Origin: an uncultured Bacteroidales bacterium | GTDB taxonomy: Bacteria > Bacteroidota > Bacteroidia > Bacteroidales > UBA932 | Assembly: GCA_945948555.1 (NCBI GenBank) | Contig: CAMFBM010000020.1 | Span: 1-45,453 of the forward strand | Direction of reading: 5' to 3' | DNA: 45,453 nt | In this document: piece after piece, positions 16,116 to 25,234 of the stretch | Numbering within the stretch: position 1 is the stretch's first letter | Layout: the number at the start of each line of letters is the position of its first letter | Translations under genes and position numbers: made by a program | Notes under the pieces: generated by a model | The model's input: only the letters and a program-made list of their open reading frames with translations | The model's database searches: none | Told to the model about the DNA's origin: nothing

Positions 16116-19100
16116 TCAGAAACCTATGTTGAGTCCAAAGGAGAATATTCTCGGCATAACGCTATTGCCCAGTTCAGGGTCGAAACCGTTGAACCTCTTG
16201 TCACAGATGACAAAGATGTTGTTGACGGTAGCGCTGACCATCAGATCGGACAATTTGATTTTCTTGCATATTTTCTGGCTGGCATTCCAGGTCAGGGACA
16301 TCTGTGTGCACCTGAAGAAGGAGGCATCCACCACCCTGATGTCGGAATTTCCCCACATATCGTACATCGACTGGGCATCCCCGTTCGGAAGAAGTATGGT
16401 CGGGAGCTGGCCTCCGTGGTAGAAGGCAGGAATGTCGGTCTGGTCACCCGGCTGCTTCCACCTGTTCAGAAGTTCCCTGTCGAGGTTGGTGTAGGGATCC
16501 GGCAGGCGTTCAAGGCTTGAGAACGGATTAGGCAATCTTTTCTTTGCTCCCAGCAGGGCCGTGAAGTCGGCCGAGAAGGTGAAACTGCGCCATCTCAGGC
16601 GGGTGTTGAAACCGCCGGTAAAGGAGGCGTCCCTCTGTCCGCTGTACACCAGAAAGTCCGAAGGGTCGTCAGTGTCGCCTCCGGGAAGGTTGAACTGAGG
16701 ATAGCCGGTGGCATCGTCCAGTCCCTTGAAGGAATAGGACCAAAAGCCTGAAATCGGATAACCCTGTTTGAGGATTCTTCCGGAAGCTCCGTGGAGAAAG
16801 TCATAGACCTGGTTCAGACCGGAATCCACATTGCTTGCGGTGTTCCAGTTCTGGGAAGTATTGAAACCCACCGTCCAACTCCAGTCCTTGGTCTGAATCG
16901 GGGTAATGTTCAGTGTCAGCTCGACTCCCTCATTCTTCACCCTTCCGCCGTTCAGGGCCAGGGTAGTCAGACCATATTCCTTTGCAACTTCCTGGTACAC
17001 AATTGAATCCGAAGCACGGTGATAATACTCGGCCGTCATCGTTATCCACTTGAGGAGCTGAAGGTCGAAGCCCACGTTCCAGCTTTTTGTGCTCTCCCAG
17101 GTGAGTTCCGGATTAGGAAGGGAACGAATGGAATTTCCATACTGGTTGAAATGATTCACCACTCCCTGATAGGCCAGGATGAGATCCGGACTGATTGACT
17201 GGACCGTGTTTCCCTGAATACCATAGGATGCCCTGATGCGCAGCTGGTCAAGCCATTTGGCATTCTTCAGGAAAGGCTCCTCCGCAGCATCCCAGGAAAG
17301 AGCGAAAGAGTACATCGGGTCAAACCTCCTGTTCACATCCTGTCCGAAGCGGTTCGACATATCATTCCTTATGCTTGCGTTGAAGACATAACGGTTCTTG
17401 AAGGAATATGAAACAGTCGCAAAAACCGAGACATAGTTGTTCTCCGCTCCCTGGTTGTTCCAGGCTCCCCGGTACAGCTGGCTGAATATTCCGTATGTAG
17501 GCAACGATGCCGAACTCATCGAGGCAAATTTCTCGGGATCGACTGTCGGAGAGAGTTTCTTGCCCCTGTCCGGCATATAGCCCCAGACAGTGTTGCGCAT
17601 TGCATCGTACCTTGTCGAACGGATTTCCATTCCAAGCATCGCATTGATGCGGTGGGCATCCTTGAAAGTCTTGTGAAAGAGGAACTTGTTCTGGAAATTG
17701 TAGTTGGACTCGGATTTGTCGTAACTCTGGAGTTCACCTCCGAAAGGAATCACGGCTGCGGCAAATTCCGGGTCGCCGTCCATCTTTGTTCCGTAGTCAT
17801 AGCCCCTGTAATTGTTGGCTATGTAATAGGACTGCTCACCTGCGTAGGATTCGTTGCGGCTGTTGTTCAGGGAGTAGCCTCCGGTGAACTGGTAGGTGAG
17901 CCACGGCACGATGTCCCAGTTGAAGTCAAGAGTGGCATTCACCCTTGTGCTCTGGGATTTTGCATGACTGTTTTCGATTTCATTCAGGATGTTGTAGCCC
18001 AGATCCAGGCCCAGCACCCCGTAGGTGTAATTCGCAGGATAACGGTAGAACAGCCTTTCCCCGTTCTCATCGAAGGCCGGGATGGCGCGGCTGGTAGAAG
18101 TGGCGTAGCCCATAGGGCTCACACCCGGTCCATAGCCCTTTGTCTTGTCAAGCGAGCCGATAATCGAGACATCCAGACGGATGTTGCGGCGCAGTTTCGC
18201 CCCGACCCTGATTCTGGCGCTCATCTTCGAGGCATCGTTCCCTATTTCCACGCCCCTGTTGTCGCCGTAGGATATGGACGCATTGTAAACCACCTTCTCA
18301 GAACCTCCCGAAAGGCTGAGGTTGTGGTTGTGACTGACTGCCGTGCGGGTGAGAATCTCGAACCAGTCAGTGTTCACGGTCTCGAGACGGTTGTAGCCCG
18401 CACAGTATTCCTCGTAGGTGATGTCTTTGTCAAGGTACATCCTGTAGAGGCCCTCGTAGGTGTTTAACTGCTTGATCGGGGCAAAGGACCCCGAGTAGGA
18501 ACTACCGGACTGGAAAGCCTCGTTGCTGAAACGGACCCTCTCCTGGGAGTTCATCAGATTGAACATCCCGTAGTTCGGCCGGGCCCTGACCGATACGTTT
18601 CCGGAGTATTTCACACGGGTCTTTCCGGACTGACCCTGCTTGGTAGTGATGACAATCACACCGTTGGATGCCTTCGAACCGTAAATGGCTGTCGCAGAGG
18701 CATCTCTGAGCACCGTTATGTTGTCGATGTCGGAAGGGTTCAGCCAGGATATCTGGTTTCCGATGATGTTGCTCAAATCCTCCGTCATCAATGCGCTCGG
18801 GTCGAGTTCCAGAGGGTCTGGCTGGATGACCCCGTCCACAACCCAAAGAGGAGCGGTGTTGCCAAGAATCGTGGATGTTCCCCTGATTTTGATGTCAGGA
18901 GAAGTTCCCACCCTGGAACTTGTCTGGGTCACGACCATACCTGCCACCCTTCCCTGAAGCATCTGGTCAATGGACGTGTAGGACGGCATCAGGATTTCCT
19001 CCGCCTTGATCTGCTGGAAGGAACCTGCCATATCCCTCTTGCTGACAGTCTGGTAACCGGTCACAACCACCTCGTCCAGAGATGCATCCTGCTGGAGCAC

Positions 19101-19400
19101 GACATTGATCGTTTTCTGTTCGCGGAGGGCGACTTCCTCCTGTTTCATTCCGATGAAGCTGAAAACGATTACAGGCTTCTCGGGCAATTTTGCATTCGCG
19201 GGAATGTGCAGTTCATATTTACCGTTGATGTCGGCATTCAGACCGATGCCCGTGCCCTTGATGAACACGGAAGCACCGGGGATGGGTTCTCCGTTGGAGT
19301 CCTGAACCTTACCCGTGATTATGCGCCCCTGCTGGGCAAAAATCGTCCCCATACTCATTGCGAGCACGAGGACGATTGTCAGTAATTTGTTGTATACCAC
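16116..19400 (-). CDS. SusC/RagA family TonB-dependent outer-membrane transporter
   Basis: The 1094-aa protein has a signal peptide (cut near FAQ/QGR), an N-terminal carboxypeptidase-regulatory-like domain (ITGKVQDSNGEPIPGASVFIKG, residues about 28-115), the DEVVVTGYQ stretch, a plug domain (MLQGRVAGMVV, DIKIRGTSTI, PLWVVDGV, DNITVLRDASATAIYGSKASNGVIVITTK) and a beta-barrel ending in SFGLNIGF. It imports large ligands across the outer membrane with TonB energy, lidded by SusD. The start is GTG at 19400. An in-frame stop lies ten codons upstream with no ATG between, and only this start gives a normal signal peptide. The gene follows the BACON lipoprotein by 20 bp. Confidence 0.95.
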   Translation of the reverse strand: MVYNKLLTIVLVLAMSMGTIFAQQGRIITGKVQDSNGEPIPGASVFIKGTGIGLNADINGKYELHIPANAKLPEKPVIVFSFIGMKQEEVALREQKTINVVLQQDASLDEVVVTGYQTVSKRDMAGSFQQIKAEEILMPSYTSIDQMLQGRVAGMVVTQTSSRVGTSPDIKIRGTSTILGNTAPLWVVDGVIQPDPLELDPSALMTEDLSNIIGNQISWLNPSDIDNITVLRDASATAIYGSKASNGVIVITTKQGQSGKTRVKYSGNVSVRARPNYGMFNLMNSQERVRFSNEAFQSGSSYSGSFAPIKQLNTYEGLYRMYLDKDITYEEYCAGYNRLETVNTDWFEILTRTAVSHNHNLSLSGGSEKVVYNASISYGDNRGVEIGNDASKMSARIRVGAKLRRNIRLDVSIIGSLDKTKGYGPGVSPMGYATSTSRAIPAFDENGERLFYRYPANYTYGVLGLDLGYNILNEIENSHAKSQSTRVNATLDFNWDIVPWLTYQFTGGYSLNNSRNESYAGEQSYYIANNYRGYDYGTKMDGDPEFAAAVIPFGGELQSYDKSESNYNFQNKFLFHKTFKDAHRINAMLGMEIRSTRYDAMRNTVWGYMPDRGKKLSPTVDPEKFASMSSASLPTYGIFSQLYRGAWNNQGAENNYVSVFATVSYSFKNRYVFNASIRNDMSNRFGQDVNRRFDPMYSFALSWDAAEEPFLKNAKWLDQLRIRASYGIQGNTVQSISPDLILAYQGVVNHFNQYGNSIRSLPNPELTWESTKSWNVGFDLQLLKWITMTAEYYHRASDSIVYQEVAKEYGLTTLALNGGRVKNEGVELTLNITPIQTKDWSWTVGFNTSQNWNTASNVDSGLNQVYDFLHGASGRILKQGYPISGFWSYSFKGLDDATGYPQFNLPGGDTDDPSDFLVYSGQRDASFTGGFNTRLRWRSFTFSADFTALLGAKKRLPNPFSSLERLPDPYTNLDRELLNRWKQPGDQTDIPAFYHGGQLPTILLPNGDAQSMYDMWGNSDIRVVDASFFRCTQMSLTWNASQKICKKIKLSDLMVSATVNNIFVICDKRFNGFDPELGNSVMPRIFSFGLNIGF

Positions 19401-19420
19401 GATATTCTTGGTGATATATA

Positions 19421-20650
19421 TTAGTTCTCAACTTCAACTTCTATCATATATTCTTCCATACCCTCAACTATTACCGGGGTATTATTGTTGGAGAAGAACT
19501 TAGATTGCATAATCTGCAATCCTGACATATCAGGTTGCTGAGTCAGATAAACATCGTTTGGAACTATGAATATATATACTTTTGTTGTAACATACGCAAA
19601 TGGTCCACTTCCACTATGCAGAGGCTCGAGACCAGCGTTTATATTCAAAGTCCATTCCCTCTCACTTTCACCTTTATCAAATGTCATCCATGATGCTGAA
19701 TTCTTGGTCGGAAGCGGCTGGACTCCATTTTGACTAGCCACCCATCCAAACTTTGGATCAGTTGAACCCAACATATATTTGTAGTAGTATAAAAATGGAG
19801 TATAGCCAACTTTACCATCCTCCGGAGTAAGTTTGAAAGAGACAGACTTGTCAGTAGAGACATTCCCGTCCGCTCCGTAGAAGCACAGATCCTTGGAAAC
19901 TTTCAGCGATGTCCCCCTGTCACTTGCAAGGAACACAGGTTTCTCGAAAGTATGCTTTACATTGATGCTGTACTTCACATCCGGATTCTCAACGTCGTTG
20001 AACCAGATCACGCCTTCCTTGCTGTCATAGAAATTCGGAAGCTGCTCCTCATCCACGGTAAGGGTAACTGTCACGATGTCACTGGCCTTGCCCTCAAAAC
20101 GAGGAGACGGCTTTGACAGCCAGAGAGGCCACTGTGCGTTGCAGTCATCAGCTGCATCAAGCTGCCACCAGAAATTGGCCTTGACCTTGATTTCCACTGA
20201 TTTAGCATCCTCGCCGAAAACGAGTTCTGCCACTGCACTGCCGTCAGTACTGCTGGTAACTGCGAATTCACGCTCCTTGGCATTACGGGTGATGTTGAAT
20301 GTCACCACATCCTTGTCCTCTCCGATGGTGAGAGTAACCTTTGCAGTCTCGGCTGCCTCGAATGCATCGGCAACACTGAATACGACTTTATTGTCGCCCT
20401 TTTCTCCGGAAGTCTTGTCCGGGGTGCACCAGGTCTTGTCAACCTCGACAGTCCAGGCACCGTAGGCATAGAAAGTGATTTCCTTGGATTTTCCCGGGTC
20501 AACTGAGACATCCTGCAATTCAGGAAGATTTTTTTCTACCGGTTGCGGTTGAGGTTCCGGAGAGGGAGTCTCTGGCTTATTGCAGCTTACTGCTGCCCCC
20601 CCCATAACAGATACTGCCACTGCAGCAGCAAAGAGATTGAATTTTTTCAT
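19421..20650 (-). CDS. BACON-domain lipoprotein, first gene of the SusCD-protease operon
   Basis: The 409-aa lipoprotein (lipobox AVSC, C23) has a short Pro/Gln-rich spacer (PSPEPQPQPVEK). It is followed by BACON-like beta domains: ITFYAYGAWTVEVDKTWC...GEKGDNKVVFSV (about residues 60-95) and VKANFWWQLDA (about 157-167). The C-terminal part is acidic and ends in MIEVEVEN. No catalytic motif is visible. In this position such lipoproteins usually act as accessory surface binding proteins. It is the promoter-proximal gene, so it may be the most abundant product of the operon. Confidence 0.82.
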   Translation of the reverse strand: MKKFNLFAAAVAVSVMGGAAVSCNKPETPSPEPQPQPVEKNLPELQDVSVDPGKSKEITFYAYGAWTVEVDKTWCTPDKTSGEKGDNKVVFSVADAFEAAETAKVTLTIGEDKDVVTFNITRNAKEREFAVTSSTDGSAVAELVFGEDAKSVEIKVKANFWWQLDAADDCNAQWPLWLSKPSPRFEGKASDIVTVTLTVDEEQLPNFYDSKEGVIWFNDVENPDVKYSINVKHTFEKPVFLASDRGTSLKVSKDLCFYGADGNVSTDKSVSFKLTPEDGKVGYTPFLYYYKYMLGSTDPKFGWVASQNGVQPLPTKNSASWMTFDKGESEREWTLNINAGLEPLHSGSGPFAYVTTKVYIFIVPNDVYLTQQPDMSGLQIMQSKFFSNNNTPVIVEGMEEYMIEVEVEN

Positions 20651-20702
20651 AATGTTATTGGTTTGTTTGTCTTTTTCGTCACAGAATTTTCAAAAAAGCG
20701 GC

Positions 20703-20734
20703 GCAAGGTATCAAAGATTGCGGAAAAATCCAAA
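20703..20734 (-). promoter_or_regulatory. Candidate promoter of the SusCD-protease operon
   Basis: On the minus strand a TTTG (20734-20731) is followed after 20 bases by TACCTTGC (20710-20703). This resembles the Bacteroidota pattern TTTG-N19/20-TAnnTTTG with an imperfect -7. It would give a leader of roughly 45-55 bases to the ATG at 20650. Confidence 0.35.
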
Positions 20735-20745
20735 AAAAAATTGGC

Positions 20746-20753
20746 TACCTTTG
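20746..20753 (+). promoter_or_regulatory. TACCTTTG -7 box next to the lacI-type gene start
   Basis: TACCTTTG matches TAnnTTTG exactly and ends only four bases before the ATG at 20758. Transcription would begin at or near the start codon, so the mRNA may be leaderless or translation may start at the second ATG (20770). Confidence 0.5.
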
Positions 20754-20757
20754 CACT

Positions 20758-21801
20758 ATGGCAAAGCAGATGACAATTAAACAAATCTCCGAACTTTCCG
20801 GTGTCTCGCCCGGAACGGTGGATCGTATCCTGCACAACAGGGACAAGGTTTCAAAAGAAGCAAGGGCCAAAGTGGAGGCTGTTCTGGCAAAAGCCGACTA
20901 CAGATGCAATATCCACACTTCCGCCCTTTCCCTGCGTAAATCCTTCAGTATAGCGGTAGTCTGCCCTACTATAATAAAAGGAGACTACTGGCACAGTATC
21001 AGGGCTGGGATAGACAAGGCACAGGAGGAATATTCCGACATTGAACTTTCCGTACAATATTTTGAATATGACCAATATGACACGGAATCCTGCAAAAGGG
21101 CATTCAACCAGCTTCTTGATTCAAGTTGCAGTGCCGTGATCATCGGAGGTACATTCGAGGAGGAGACTGTTAGCCTTTGTTCCTCCCTTGACAAGAAGAG
21201 CACTCCATACGTTTTCATCGACACCAGATTCGACGGTTGTCATCAAGTCGGCCATTTCACGGCAGACCAGTACAAATGCGGGAAAGTAATGGGGAAGCTT
21301 CTCGATTTGCTCGCCCTTGCGGAAGAAAGAATCTGCGTAATCCGCCTTGCAAGGACAGGCTCGTCCCATTCCTTCAACACAGGAGAGAGACTCAAGGGTC
21401 TGCAGGACTATTTTTCTTCCTGTGCCGGGAGAAAATTTCCGGAAGAATTCACACTGAATCTCTCCTCACAGGAAAACAACAAGGAACAATTCATAGAGTG
21501 GCTGAGGGGAAACAGAGACATCAGTACCTTGGCTGTTCTCAATTCCAAAGGACATTCCGTGGCGGACCTGCTCAGAAGCAACGGAATCAGTGACAGGCAC
21601 ATCGTGGGTTTCGATGCCACGGACGAAAATATCAGATGCCTGCACGAAGGGACCATCTCCTTCCTCCTCTGCCAGCATCCGGAGCAGCAGGGATTCGAAT
21701 CTCTTCAAAGACTCATAGCATATCTGCTTTACCGTTCTCCGGCAAATTCCGGGGATACAGGACCGGTCGGAGTGGAAATTCTGACAAAAGAAATGTTGTA
21801 A
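20758..21801 (+). CDS. LacI/GalR family transcriptional regulator
   Basis: The 347-aa protein has an N-terminal LacI-type helix-turn-helix (TIKQISELSGVSPGTVDRIL, residues about 6-25) and a hinge region, then a periplasmic-binding-protein-like sensor domain (FSIAVVCPTIIKGDYWHSI; CSAVIIGGTFEEE; VGFDATDENIRCL). It probably binds a sugar-acid or related ligand in the cytoplasm and controls nearby genes. The downstream SDR and uxuA genes, with a palindrome in their promoter, are the natural targets. It is divergent from the SusCD-protease operon, so control of that operon too cannot be excluded. Translation from the ATG at 20770 would still keep the DNA-binding domain. Confidence 0.9.
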   Translation: MAKQMTIKQISELSGVSPGTVDRILHNRDKVSKEARAKVEAVLAKADYRCNIHTSALSLRKSFSIAVVCPTIIKGDYWHSIRAGIDKAQEEYSDIELSVQYFEYDQYDTESCKRAFNQLLDSSCSAVIIGGTFEEETVSLCSSLDKKSTPYVFIDTRFDGCHQVGHFTADQYKCGKVMGKLLDLLALAEERICVIRLARTGSSHSFNTGERLKGLQDYFSSCAGRKFPEEFTLNLSSQENNKEQFIEWLRGNRDISTLAVLNSKGHSVADLLRSNGISDRHIVGFDATDENIRCLHEGTISFLLCQHPEQQGFESLQRLIAYLLYRSPANSGDTGPVGVEILTKEML

Positions 21802-21826
21802 CACTTTCCTTTTCAAAAAGAAATAC

Positions 21827-21834
21827 TATCTTTG
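21827..21834 (+). promoter_or_regulatory. TATCTTTG -7 box for the uxu genes
   Basis: TATCTTTG matches the Bacteroidota -7 consensus. It lies in the 64-bp spacer between the regulator and the SDR gene and ends 8 bases before the 16-bp palindrome at 21843. Confidence 0.55.
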
Positions 21835-21842
21835 CACCTTGA

Positions 21843-21858
21843 GTGTGTACGTACACAC
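21843..21858. promoter_or_regulatory. Perfect 16-bp palindrome, candidate LacI-type operator
   Basis: GTGTGTACGTACACAC is its own reverse complement. It begins 8 bases after the -7 box, covering the expected transcription start, where a bound repressor would block initiation. Size and symmetry fit LacI-family operators. The regulator encoded at 20758 is the likely binder, by inference. Confidence 0.6.
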
Positions 21859-21865
21859 AATAAAT

Positions 21866-22708
21866 ATGAACCATATAAAACAATCATCAATGGAGAATTT
21901 GTTTGACATCAAAGGGCGGGTGGCCGTGATGACAGGCGCCTGCGGTGTGCTGGGAGCCAGCATCGTGAAATATTTCGCCGCACAGGGCTGCAAGGTCGTC
22001 CTTCTCGACCTTGAGCGAGCCAGGCAGACTGGAGAGAACATCGTGTCTGAAATAAAGGCTGAAGGTGGGGAAGCTATGTTCCTTGCCACCAACGTGCTTG
22101 ATCCTGAGGTAGTGGAGCAGAACCGCCAGGACATCATCGAGGCTTACGGCGGCATCGACATCCTACTCAACGGAGCCGGAGGGAATATGGGTCCGGCGAA
22201 TGTAACTCCCGAACAGACAATATTCGATATGGACCTCGACGCAACACGCAAAGTGTTTGAACTGAATATCATAGGGACCATAATTCCTACAAAGGTCTTT
22301 GCCAAATCTATGGTGGAGAAGGGCAAGGGCAGCATCGTGAATTTCTGCAGTATGTCCTCATTCCGTCCTTTGACACGCGTCTGCGGCTACGGCATGGCCA
22401 AGTCCGCCCTTTACAGCTGGACACAATGGCTGGCAGGAGAGTTGGCCATCAAATTCGGAGAAGGACTGCGAGTGAACGGAATCGCCCCGGGATTTCTCCT
22501 GACCAACCAGAACCGTTCCCTGTTGACCAATCCTGACGGAAGTCTTACTGAGCGTTCACACAAAATCATCGGCCACACTCCTTTCGGACGTTTCCTTGAG
22601 CCGGAGGAACTTCTCGGAGGTCTGCACTATCTCGCTTCGGATGCATCCAAGGGAGTCACAGGTACGGTTATGGCCATTGACGGCGGTTTTAATTCATTCA
22701 GCATATAG
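21866..22708 (+). CDS. uxuB: SDR family reductase, probable D-mannonate/fructuronate oxidoreductase
   Basis: The 280-aa short-chain dehydrogenase has the cofactor motif TGACGVLGAS near the N-terminus, NGAGGNMGP, the catalytic Ser in NFCSMSSF, and YGMAK holding Tyr and Lys. The C-terminal DGGFNSFSI is typical of classical SDRs. Because uxuA follows directly, it probably interconverts D-fructuronate and D-mannonate with NAD(P)H. Bacteroidota and Thermotogota use this SDR type instead of the long-chain UxuB. ATG at 21866 is used; the ATG at 21890 (MENLFDIKG) is equally possible. The exact substrate rests on context. Confidence 0.82.
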   Translation: MNHIKQSSMENLFDIKGRVAVMTGACGVLGASIVKYFAAQGCKVVLLDLERARQTGENIVSEIKAEGGEAMFLATNVLDPEVVEQNRQDIIEAYGGIDILLNGAGGNMGPANVTPEQTIFDMDLDATRKVFELNIIGTIIPTKVFAKSMVEKGKGSIVNFCSMSSFRPLTRVCGYGMAKSALYSWTQWLAGELAIKFGEGLRVNGIAPGFLLTNQNRSLLTNPDGSLTERSHKIIGHTPFGRFLEPEELLGGLHYLASDASKGVTGTVMAIDGGFNSFSI

Positions 22709-22720
22709 GAGGACCATATT

Positions 22721-23890
22721 ATGTATCTGATGAAACAATCCTGGAGATGGTACGGTCCCAATGACCCTGTCACCCTTGACAACATACGCCAGGCAGGCGT
22801 TACCGACATAGTTTCCGCCCTGCACCATATTCCTAACGGAGAGGTGTGGACAGTGGAGGAAATCCGCAAACGCCAGCAGCAATGCGCGGAAAAAGGACTT
22901 GTCTGGAGCGTAGTGGAATCGGTTCCGGTACACGAACACATCAAGACACAGGAGGGTAAATATCTCGATTATATCGAAAATTACAAGCAGACCATCCGTA
23001 ATCTGGCCGAATGCGGGATAAAGGTCATTACCTATAATTTTATGCCTGTCCTCGACTGGACAAGGACGAACCTTTTCTACGAGATGCCGGACGGCAGCCG
23101 CGCCTTAAGGTTCGAGAGGGCAGCATTTCTGGCATTTGACCTGTTCATCCTGAAACGTCCCGGTGCAGAGAAAGAATATTCCGCCGGGGATATCGAAAAG
23201 GCGCGTGAACGATACAATGCAATGGACGAAGCCGAGAAGCAACTCATAACAAAGAATATGATTGCCGGACTGCCGGGCTCCGAGGAAAGTTTCACCCTCG
23301 ACCAGTTCCAGGCCGCCCTTGACCGCTATAAGGACATTGATGCGAAGACCCTCAGGAACAATCTGATTTTCTTCCTCAAACAGGTATGTCCTGTCTGCGA
23401 TGAAGTTGGCAGCAGGATGGTAATCCACCCGGACGACCCGCCATACCCTATTCTCGGACTCCCACGGATAATGAGCACCGCCGATGATTTCAGGGCACTG
23501 ATTGAAGCCGTTCCGAATGCATCGAACGGGCTGAATCTTTGTACAGGTTCACTCGGTGTACGCGCCGACAACGACTGCGTCTCAATGATGCGGGAATTTG
23601 GGGACAGAGTGGATTTCGTACACCTTCGCAGCACCAAACGCGATTCGGAGGGCAATTTCTACGAGGCTAATCTCCTGGAAGGAGACGTCCCTGTTTACGA
23701 GATGATGAAGGCACTTCTGGAGGTTGAGCAGCGCAGGGGATGCAGCATATATCTGCGCCCTGACCACGGACATCAGATGTGCGACGATTTGAACCGCAAA
23801 TCCAATCCCGGCTACAGCTGCTACGGCCGCCTGCGCTCTCTTGCAGAGTTGCGCGGCATCGAACACGCCATAGCCAAGACTATGGAATAA
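22721..23890 (+). CDS. uxuA: Mannonate dehydratase UxuA
   Basis: The 389-aa enzyme dehydrates D-mannonate to 2-keto-3-deoxygluconate in hexuronate breakdown. Family signatures include the N-terminus [61 protein letters not shown] (metal-binding His and Asp), [19 protein letters not shown] and the C-terminal LRPDHGHQ. The length is full. A strong RBS (AGGAGG) stands before the ATG, and the gene lies 12 bp after the SDR gene. Genes for KDG kinase and aldolase are not in the window. Confidence 0.96.
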   Translation: MYLMKQSWRWYGPNDPVTLDNIRQAGVTDIVSALHHIPNGEVWTVEEIRKRQQQCAEKGLVWSVVESVPVHEHIKTQEGKYLDYIENYKQTIRNLAECGIKVITYNFMPVLDWTRTNLFYEMPDGSRALRFERAAFLAFDLFILKRPGAEKEYSAGDIEKARERYNAMDEAEKQLITKNMIAGLPGSEESFTLDQFQAALDRYKDIDAKTLRNNLIFFLKQVCPVCDEVGSRMVIHPDDPPYPILGLPRIMSTADDFRALIEAVPNASNGLNLCTGSLGVRADNDCVSMMREFGDRVDFVHLRSTKRDSEGNFYEANLLEGDVPVYEMMKALLEVEQRRGCSIYLRPDHGHQMCDDLNRKSNPGYSCYGRLRSLAELRGIEHAIAKTME

Positions 23891-23892
23891 TC

Positions 23893-25206
23893 TTACTGCC
23901 GTGTAATCCGCGCTCCGAGGGCATTCAGGCGGATGTCGATGTCCTCGTAGCCGCGGTCGATCTGGTCGATGTTGCTGATGATGCTGGTGCCTTTGGCTGA
24001 CATTGCGGCAATCAGAAGGGCGATTCCGGCGCGGATGTCAGGGGAGACCATATTCCCGGCGCGGAGCTGATACTTGTGGTCGTGACCGATGACAACTGCC
24101 CTGTGAGGGTCGCAGAGGATGATCTGGGCGCCCATATCGATGAGTTTGTCCACAAAGAAAAGCCTGCTCTCGAACATCTTCTGGTGAATCAGGACACTGC
24201 CCTTGCACTGGGTAGCCACCACAAGCATAACACTCAGCAGGTCAGGAGAAAGACCCGGCCAGGGGGCATCCGCGATGTGCATTATTGAGCCATCCAGGAA
24301 GGATTCGATGACGTAACTCTCCTGCTCAGGGATGAGAATGTCGTCCCCGCGCTGCTCAAGATTCACCCCGAGTTTGCGGAAGCAATCCGGGATGATTCCC
24401 AACTCATTGTAGGCCACATCCTTGATGGTTATCGAGCTGCGGTTCAGAGCAGCCATCGCGATGAAAGACCCCACCTCAATCATATCCGGAAGGATCCTGT
24501 GCTCTGCCCCGTGGAGTTTCTCCACTCCGGTGATTGTCAACAGGTTGGACCCGATGCCCTCTATTTTTGCGCCCATCTTTACCAGAAGGCGGCAGAGCTG
24601 CTGGACGTATGGTTCGCAGGCAGCATTGTAGATGGTGGTCACCCCCTCGGCGAAACAGGCGGCCATCACGATGTTTGCCGTTCCGGTGACCGACGCCTCG
24701 TCCAGAAGCATATATCTTCCTGTAAGTCGTTGATTTTCCGGTATATGTAAAAAGAAAGCCTTCCTTTTCGAGTCATATTCCTGCTGCGCCCCGAGGTTCA
24801 TCATTCCGAGAATGTGGGTGTCAACCCTACGGCGTCCGATCTTGTCCCCTCCCGGTTTAGGGAAGTAAGCCTTCCCGAAACGCGCAAGAAGAGGGCCGAC
24901 AACCATCACTGAACCGCGCAGCTTGGCGCATTTGGCCACGAAATCCTCGCTTGATGCATATTCCTCATCAATTTCATCCGCCTTGAAGGAAAAGACGCCT
25001 TTTTCGATTCTCCTCACCTTGACCCCGAGGGCCTCGAGAAGCAGAATCAGATTCTTGATGTCAAGTATTTCCGGAATATTGGATATTGTTACCTCATCCT
25101 TTGTCAGCAGCACTGCACAGATGACCTCAAGAGCCTCGTTCTTTGCTCCCTGCGGCCTGATAACTCCGCTCAGACGGTGTCCTCCCTCAACTACGAATGA
25201 ACCCAT
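23893..25206 (-). CDS. murA: UDP-GlcNAc 1-carboxyvinyltransferase MurA, Asp in place of active-site Cys
   Basis: The 437-aa enzyme transfers enolpyruvate from PEP to UDP-GlcNAc, the first committed step of peptidoglycan synthesis. Landmarks are RPQGAKNEAL near residue 17 (Lys and Asn ligands), the active-site loop PGGDKIGRRRVDTH, LDEASVTGTANIVMAA and DAPWPGLSPDLLS. The loop carries Asp121 where E. coli has Cys115, the residue alkylated by fosfomycin. Cys-to-Asp variants are known to stay active and resist fosfomycin. It is the last gene of the DUF308-dnaG-metG-murB-murA operon and nearly touches uxuA convergently (2-bp gap). Confidence 0.96.
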   Translation of the reverse strand: MGSFVVEGGHRLSGVIRPQGAKNEALEVICAVLLTKDEVTISNIPEILDIKNLILLLEALGVKVRRIEKGVFSFKADEIDEEYASSEDFVAKCAKLRGSVMVVGPLLARFGKAYFPKPGGDKIGRRRVDTHILGMMNLGAQQEYDSKRKAFFLHIPENQRLTGRYMLLDEASVTGTANIVMAACFAEGVTTIYNAACEPYVQQLCRLLVKMGAKIEGIGSNLLTITGVEKLHGAEHRILPDMIEVGSFIAMAALNRSSITIKDVAYNELGIIPDCFRKLGVNLEQRGDDILIPEQESYVIESFLDGSIMHIADAPWPGLSPDLLSVMLVVATQCKGSVLIHQKMFESRLFFVDKLIDMGAQIILCDPHRAVVIGHDHKYQLRAGNMVSPDIRAGIALLIAAMSAKGTSIISNIDQIDRGYEDIDIRLNALGARITRQ

Positions 25207-25234
25207 ATATTCTTGAATATTAAATATTTACAAA

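Noticed and set aside
14713..16422. A 569-codon open frame antisense to susD and the susC 3' end
   Set aside because: It is long only because of codon bias on the coding strand. Its translation has no recognisable domain, and susD is certain.
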